NCBI RefSeq assembly: GCF_003261575.2
Contig: NZ_CP036175.1
Location: 2,666,001-2,730,000 of the forward strand
Length of the DNA stretch: 64,000 nt
From: Klebsiella huaxiensis
GTDB taxonomy: Bacteria; Pseudomonadota; Gammaproteobacteria; Enterobacterales; Enterobacteriaceae
Reading direction: 5' to 3'
Shown: in pieces, positions 60,125 through 64,000 of the stretch
How positions within the stretch are numbered: the first letter of the stretch is position 1
Layout of the letters: the number at the start of each line of letters is the position of its first letter
Program-made: the position numbers and the translations under genes
The notes under the pieces: model-generated
The model's database searches: none
What the model was told of the DNA's origin: nothing
What the model saw: the letters and a program-made list of their open reading frames with translations, nothing else

Positions 60125-60712
60125 TTACTGATATTCCATCTCATAATCGACGCTGGTAGAAAACGCGCCGGGCGTGGCTGTTTCCTGCCAGGCTTCCTGG
60201 GCGACCGCTGTGAAGCCAAAGCGAATGAGACCGTCTCCGGAAGTGGATAACGCACTCCAGGCTGTTGCCGAACGCCCGTTACCTACCGGCATAAATTGAC
60301 CACCTCCAGAACCAAGGCTGCGCTCATACAGCACGACGACTTTTCCCTGCGCGCCGTCGCGAATGGCATTGTGCAATTTGCCGTCGCTTCCGGCATAAGG
60401 ACTGCTCATTTTTATGCGGATGTTTTTCTGACTGGCGCGGACATAGCAGCCGGAAAGGTGAATCTGGAACCCGTTAATAGCAGTGACGGCATTACTGTTC
60501 TCAGAAAGATTGGTGAGCGTGATAACAGGATTAATTTCCGGCTGTCGGGTACCGACATCACTGTCGGATATCACCCCCAGCACGGTGCAGGTGGTATCGG
60601 TAATCGCGCCAGTAACGTTAATCGCGCCGTCGGCGGCTATTCCAGATTGCGACACCAGCAGCATCAACACAGCTGCGGCGGATACCAGGGTTTTAGTGTT
60701 CATCGATTTCAT
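60125..60712 (-). CDS. Fimbrial subunit (minor pilin), paralogue of its neighbour
   Basis: The start at 60712 (MKSMNTKTLV) has AGGG three bases upstream; 60703 is an alternative. The 195 residues carry a signal peptide to I-A-A-D, a pilin domain with T-C-T-V-L-G-V-I-S-D-S and ending T-S-V-D-Y-E-M-E-Y-Q. It is about half identical to the adjacent 191-residue pilin, and the last 57 coding bases are almost identical in the two genes. They are tandem duplicates. Confidence 0.85.
   Translation of the reverse strand: MKSMNTKTLVSAAAVLMLLVSQSGIAADGAINVTGAITDTTCTVLGVISDSDVGTRQPEINPVITLTNLSENSNAVTAINGFQIHLSGCYVRASQKNIRIKMSSPYAGSDGKLHNAIRDGAQGKVVVLYERSLGSGGGQFMPVGNGRSATAWSALSTSGDGLIRFGFTAVAQEAWQETATPGAFSTSVDYEMEYQ
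60127..60184. repeat. 58-bp near-identical repeat at pilin gene 3-prime ends (copy 1)
   Basis: 57 of 58 bases match 60730-60787. It encodes the C-terminal ETATPGAFSTSVDYEMEYQ. The rest of the two genes is more diverged, pointing to gene conversion or strong constraint. Confidence 0.85.
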
Positions 60713-60727
60713 GATCCCTGTGATTAA

Positions 60728-61303
60728 TCACTGATATTCCATCTCATAATCGACGCTGGTAGAAAACGCGCCTGGCGTGGCTGTTTCGCCATATGCGGTA
60801 TGGGCGGATGCGATAAAACCGAGCCGAATGATGCCGTCCTCGCCGCCGCTCTGCGCTGGCAGGTTGAACCATGCTGTTGCCGATCGCCCCTGGCCTACCG
60901 CCAGACTCTGGTTGCTGTTGTTGGTCACGCTGCGCTCATACAGCATGATGACCTTCCCCTGAGCACCGCCGCGAATGGCATTACGCAGATAACCGCTGCT
61001 GTCGGCATAGGGACTGGCTAAACGGATGCGGATATTTTGCCGTTGAGCCGCTGCGTAGCAGTTTTTGATATGGATTTGGAACCAGCGAAAGCTGGTGGCG
61101 GAATTTGAGTCTTCAGAAAGATTAGTCAGAGTGATGACTGGATTAAGTACCGGCTGAGCTGTGCCAATTTTGCTATCGGAAATTACGCCTAATATGTTGC
61201 AGGTGCTGTCGGTAATCGCGCCGGATAGGGTCAATGAACCCTCGGAAGCCTGCAATAAAGGAGACGACAGAATTAAAGTTAGAGCCAGTAATTTTATTTT
61301 CAT
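60728..61303 (-). CDS. Fimbrial subunit (minor pilin)
   Basis: The 191 residues have a signal peptide ending A-S-E-G, a pilin domain with S-T-C-N-I-L-G-V-I-S-D-S, second Cys in I-K-N-C, and end S-V-D-Y-E-M-E-Y-Q. It is the paralogue of the next gene, with which it shares LYERS, GAQGKV and ETATPGAFSTSVDYEMEYQ. The start is 54 bases after the major pilin stop. Confidence 0.85.
   Translation of the reverse strand: MKIKLLALTLILSSPLLQASEGSLTLSGAITDSTCNILGVISDSKIGTAQPVLNPVITLTNLSEDSNSATSFRWFQIHIKNCYAAAQRQNIRIRLASPYADSSGYLRNAIRGGAQGKVIMLYERSVTNNSNQSLAVGQGRSATAWFNLPAQSGGEDGIIRLGFIASAHTAYGETATPGAFSTSVDYEMEYQ
60730..60787. repeat. 58-bp near-identical repeat at pilin gene 3-prime ends (copy 2)
   Basis: The partner of 60127-60184, offset 603 bases, same orientation. 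Confidence 0.85.
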
Positions 61304-61357
61304 ATCGGCGATAACCTGGCGGTGGATAACCTCCCGACCAGTGGCCGGGAGATAAAA

Positions 61358-61930
61358 TCAAAAATAAGAAATTTCGTAGTTAATGGTGTTATAAACCGCG
61401 CCAGCGGTGACCGCTGCTCCGCTATTGACAACGGAATAAGAGGCTTGATACTTCATTGTCACATCGCCAGAAGTTGTTGGCAGTGCAGCGCCCGGATCCA
61501 GATTGGTGCCGCCGTTGACGTCAATGGCAGCGCCTGTTTCTGTCTGAAGAATGACCCCAATATTGCCTGCAGCGGCGCTGTTACCATTCGCACCTGCGAC
61601 GATCACGCCATTGCTGACGGTATCAGCGGTGGTGAACAGCGCGCGCACGTTTTGTAGGCTGGTGGTTGCCAGACAACCGGTCAGCAGGATCTCAAAGTTG
61701 GTGGTGCCCGCGATGCTGGTGCCGCTGTCGAAAGCCGATGTTGGCAGCGTTGGCAGGTTAATCGTCGCAGCGGTGGAGTGGGTCTGGCCGGTTTGTGCCG
61801 CACCGGCGACAACGCAGGTTGAGGCGGTGATGGTTCCGTTAAAAGTAATGGTGCCATCCGCTGCCAGCGCAAGCGGGGAAGCCAGCAATAGTGCGGTTGT
61901 ACCGGTAATTAATGTCGTCTTGATATTCAT
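61358..61930 (-). CDS. Major fimbrial pilin
   Basis: The ATG at 61930 (MNIKTTLITG) has AAGGA upstream; earlier in-frame ATGs lack signals. The 190 residues have a signal peptide to A-L-A-A-D, a pilin with G-T-I-T-F-N-G-T-I-T-A-S-T-C, second Cys in L-T-G-C, Ala/Thr/Gly-rich middle and ending N-T-I-N-Y-E-I-S-Y-F. First gene of the operon and most FimA-like, so the likely major subunit. Confidence 0.9.
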   Translation of the reverse strand: MNIKTTLITGTTALLLASPLALAADGTITFNGTITASTCVVAGAAQTGQTHSTAATINLPTLPTSAFDSGTSIAGTTNFEILLTGCLATTSLQNVRALFTTADTVSNGVIVAGANGNSAAAGNIGVILQTETGAAIDVNGGTNLDPGAALPTTSGDVTMKYQASYSVVNSGAAVTAGAVYNTINYEISYF

Positions 61931-62356
61931 AAAATTCACGTCCTTCTGAGGTAATTGCATCGATTCCCACGATAGGCTCGAAATAACCGAATGCAACGGC
62001 ATGGATTAATCCGTTATGCGGTTAGGTGAGTTATTTAGGGACTTTGTATATAGTCGCCGCATTTATAAAAATTATATTAATTTAATGTGATTCTATTTGC
62101 TCTTTATTAGGTGTTTATTTAAAAGAGGCTAGTAATTACTGGTGCGCTTTTGCTTGCAGAATAATAGAAGGTGGAAAATAACAATTCAAGTTTTTTATTT
62201 ATTAAATGAGGTTGTTAAGTGAAGTTATTAAACGAATTCTTAATGAATTCATATTCCGTTTTTTACAGGAGATGGTTATTTCAAAGTGATTTATTTGGCA
62301 TGCGGAAGAAGCTATTTAAAACTTAAAACCCCCCGCTTTAAAACGGGAGGGTATCA
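61931..62356. other. AT-rich region upstream of the fimbrial operon
   Basis: These 426 bases hold no credible gene. They are markedly AT-rich (a typical H-NS target) and must contain the fimbrial promoter on the minus strand; a TATATA near 62047-62052 is a possible -10 but its -35 is poor. GAATTC occurs twice five bases apart (62234, 62245). I see no inverted repeat pair of the fim-switch kind. Confidence 0.55.
62325..62351 (-). terminator. Terminator of add
   Basis: On the minus strand CCTCCCG pairs with CGGGGGG (one G-T) around an eight-base loop, followed by TTTTAAGTTT, six bases after the add stop. Confidence 0.85.
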
Positions 62357-63358
62357 TCAAGCCTGCTCTACGCGCGCAATCAACGATGCTTTTTCCTGTG
62401 GACTTAAAAAAGCGAGTTCCAGACCATTCACTTGCGCCTGACGAATTTGCTCGCGACTCAGGCCAGCAGCAGGGGCTGCGATGGTATATTCGTGGATAAT
62501 ATCAACGCCCTGGACGGCCGGATCGTCAGTGTTAATACAGGCCAGCACGCCGTGTTCCAGGAACGTTTTCAGCGGATGTTGGGCCAGCGAGGGCACGGTG
62601 CTGGTCTGGATATTTGACGTCAGGCAGGACTCAATGCCGATACGCTGCGCGGCAAGATAATCCATCAGCGCCAGATCTTGTACCGCTTTTACGCCGTGAC
62701 CGATACGTTCCGCGCCCAGCTCACGAATCGCCTGCCAGATGCTTTCCGGGCCTGCGGCTTCTCCCGCGTGCACGGTAATGCGCCAACCCACATCGCGGGC
62801 GCGGCTGAAGTGGTCCATAAACAGATTGCCAGGAAAACCGAGTTCATCTCCGGCGAGGTCGAGAGCAGTAATGCCGTCGCGGTGGGCAAGCAGGGCTTCC
62901 AGCTCTTCCTGACACGCAGCTTCACCGAAGGTGCGGCTCAGAATACCGATCAGACGCGCTTCAACGTTAAAATCGCGGCTGCCTTCTTTCACGCCGGCGA
63001 TGACCGCTTCTACCACGCCTGCAACCGGCAACTGGTGCGTCATTGCCATATAGCGCGGGGAGAATCGCAGTTCAACATAGTGCAGGCCATTTCGCGCCGC
63101 ATCCTCAAGGTTTTCGTAAGCAACGCGGCGGCAGGCTTCCAGCGAGGCCAGCATTTTTACGCCCCAATCCAGCTTAGAGAGAAAACTCACCAGGTCAGGT
63201 TCATTGCTGGTGACCTGTACGTGCGGGCGCAAGGTATCAAGAGTGTTTGCTGGAAGATAAAGATTGAACTGTCGGCCAAGATCGAGGATGGTTTGGGCCC
63301 GGATATTGCCATCAAGGTGGCGGTGAATGTCGGTTAGTGGCAAAGTTGAATCAATCAT
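62357..63358 (-). CDS. add: Adenosine deaminase
   Basis: The 333 residues equal the E. coli length. Zinc ligands His12 and His14 lie in D-I-H-R-H-L-D-G-N, further ligands in V-H-A-G-E-A and Asp in N-T-D-D-P. It converts adenosine and deoxyadenosine to inosine forms in purine salvage. In E. coli ydgJ lies next to it; here the fimbrial operon lies between add and the ydgJ remnant. Confidence 0.97.
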   Translation of the reverse strand: MIDSTLPLTDIHRHLDGNIRAQTILDLGRQFNLYLPANTLDTLRPHVQVTSNEPDLVSFLSKLDWGVKMLASLEACRRVAYENLEDAARNGLHYVELRFSPRYMAMTHQLPVAGVVEAVIAGVKEGSRDFNVEARLIGILSRTFGEAACQEELEALLAHRDGITALDLAGDELGFPGNLFMDHFSRARDVGWRITVHAGEAAGPESIWQAIRELGAERIGHGVKAVQDLALMDYLAAQRIGIESCLTSNIQTSTVPSLAQHPLKTFLEHGVLACINTDDPAVQGVDIIHEYTIAAPAAGLSREQIRQAQVNGLELAFLSPQEKASLIARVEQA

Positions 63359-63631
63359 GGTCGCACTCTTTTTTTAGTTAAAGTGCGCACCATTGTACAT
63401 CAGAGCGATAAACGGTTAAAAGCTCTGAAAAATACCGAATAAATCAATGGAAAAGAGAAAAAGCAGGGAGGATTACCCTTTTAAGTGCATGGGTGACGGT
63501 AGCGTTCATAGCAAAACGCTATTAATCATAGTGAAACAGTCTTTAATTTTGCCAGCGAGATTTTTTATAGTCTCCGGCACTAGTTTTCCTGCAATGAGTG
63601 GCAGGCTATTTTAAAAAAGGACCCTGGGAAT

Positions 63632-64000
63632 ATGGTTTTCACGTTAAAAAAAATCACGGTATCACTGGCTGTGGCAAGCGCACTGTTGCTGAGCGGCTGC
63701 AAACCTTCTGAGCAGGATCCCAATCACGTCAAAGTGGGGATTAGCGCGGGCGTTGACCAGGAAGTGTGGGCGGTGGCGCAAAAAGTCGCAAAAGAGAAAT
63801 ACAATCTCGATGTTGAAGTAGTGACGTTTAATGATTTCGTGCTACCCAACGAGGCGCTCAACAACGGCGATCTGGATGCTAATGCTTTCCAGCACAAGCC
63901 CTATCTGGATAAGCAGATTCAGGAGCGCGGTTACAAGCTGGTTGAAGTGGGGACGACATTTGTTTATCCCATAGCGGCATACTCGAAGAAAATCAATTCG
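63632..64000 (+). CDS. MetQ/NlpA-family substrate-binding lipoprotein, 5-prime part
   Basis: The ATG at 63632 has AAGGACC upstream; 123 codons are seen before the window ends. The signal peptide ends L-L-S-G-C (Cys24), the lipobox. The mature part V-K-V-G-I-S-A-G-V-D-Q-E-V-W and N-E-A-L-N-N-G-D-L-D-A-N-A-F-Q-H-K-P-Y-L is the Lipoprotein_9 (MetQ) signature. It binds methionine or a related compound for an ABC importer. The metNI-type partner genes, if present, lie beyond the window; in E. coli malI/malX occupy this side of add. Confidence 0.88.
   Translation, partial: MVFTLKKITVSLAVASALLLSGCKPSEQDPNHVKVGISAGVDQEVWAVAQKVAKEKYNLDVEVVTFNDFVLPNEALNNGDLDANAFQHKPYLDKQIQERGYKLVEVGTTFVYPIAAYSKKINS

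Noticed and set aside
61931..62356. Phase-variable inverted switch before the fimbrial operon
   Set aside because: No pair of inverted repeats flanking the promoter and no recombinase gene nearby.

Overview
The window is enterobacterial chromosome. The backbone from the valine tRNA genes to add follows, gene for gene, the E. coli K-12 segment valV/valW-mdtK-ribC-cfa-punC-punR-purR-ynhF-ydhP-sodB-mepH-grxD-rnt-gloA-nemA-nemR-ydhL-ydhF-ydhK-ydhJ-ydhI-slyA ... slyB-anmK-mliC-pdxH-tyrS-pdxY-gstA-dtpA-nth-rsxEGDCBA-ydgK-cnu-blr-ydgJ-add. It is not E. coli: there are three tRNA-Val genes instead of two, no lhr between rnt and grxD, 127-bp ERIC elements, and several insertions. A Klebsiella/Raoultella/Enterobacter-like member of the Enterobacteriaceae fits best; the genus cannot be fixed from the sequence alone.

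Region 1 (1-10.04 kb) is the right end of a siphovirus-type prophage: the end of the tape-measure gene, three small tail-tip assembly genes, a gpJ-like central fibre, then three tail-end genes (a fibre with a LamG-like C-terminus, a small LamG-like protein and a candidate BNR-type beta-propeller) and a degenerate tyrosine-recombinase-like ORF. The phage/host junction cuts a PTS EIIBC permease gene after about 320 codons.

Region 2 (10-15 kb) is lineage-specific: a LacI regulator, a GH13 alpha-glucosidase and the truncated EIIBC form a sugar operon on the minus strand with two matching LacI-type operators. A GNAT acetyltransferase, a RidA-family protein and three tandem tRNA-Val(GAC) genes with a strong stable-RNA promoter follow.

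Region 3 (15.5-54 kb) is conserved backbone: drug/nucleoside export, riboflavin, membrane cyclopropanation, purine repression, redox defence (sodB, grxD, the nemRA-gloA electrophile operon), cell-wall functions, vitamin B6 (pdxH, pdxY), tyrS, DNA repair (nth) and the Rsx electron-transfer complex. Inserted in it are a membrane diguanylate cyclase between slyA and slyB, and a GH1 6-phospho-beta-glycosidase between cnu and blr that sits behind a 41-bp AscG-like palindrome. Recognisable regulatory sites include two PurR operators, the NemR operator, a PhoP box at slyB, the SlyA autoregulatory palindrome, and an identical SlyA palindrome immediately upstream of the distal cfa promoter.

Region 4 (54.4-62.3 kb) is a minus-strand chaperone-usher fimbrial operon: major pilin, two paralogous minor pilins, usher, chaperone, two-domain tip adhesin and two further pilin-like subunits. 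It lies where E. coli has ydgJ. The junction truncates both ydgJ (28-30 codons left) and the last fimbrial gene. add and the start of a MetQ/NlpA-type lipoprotein gene close the window.

No wholly new multi-gene system is evident. The most interesting points are the SlyA site at cfa, the AscG-type palindrome, the candidate propeller-type depolymerase of the prophage, and the reciprocal truncation at the fimbrial/ydgJ junction.
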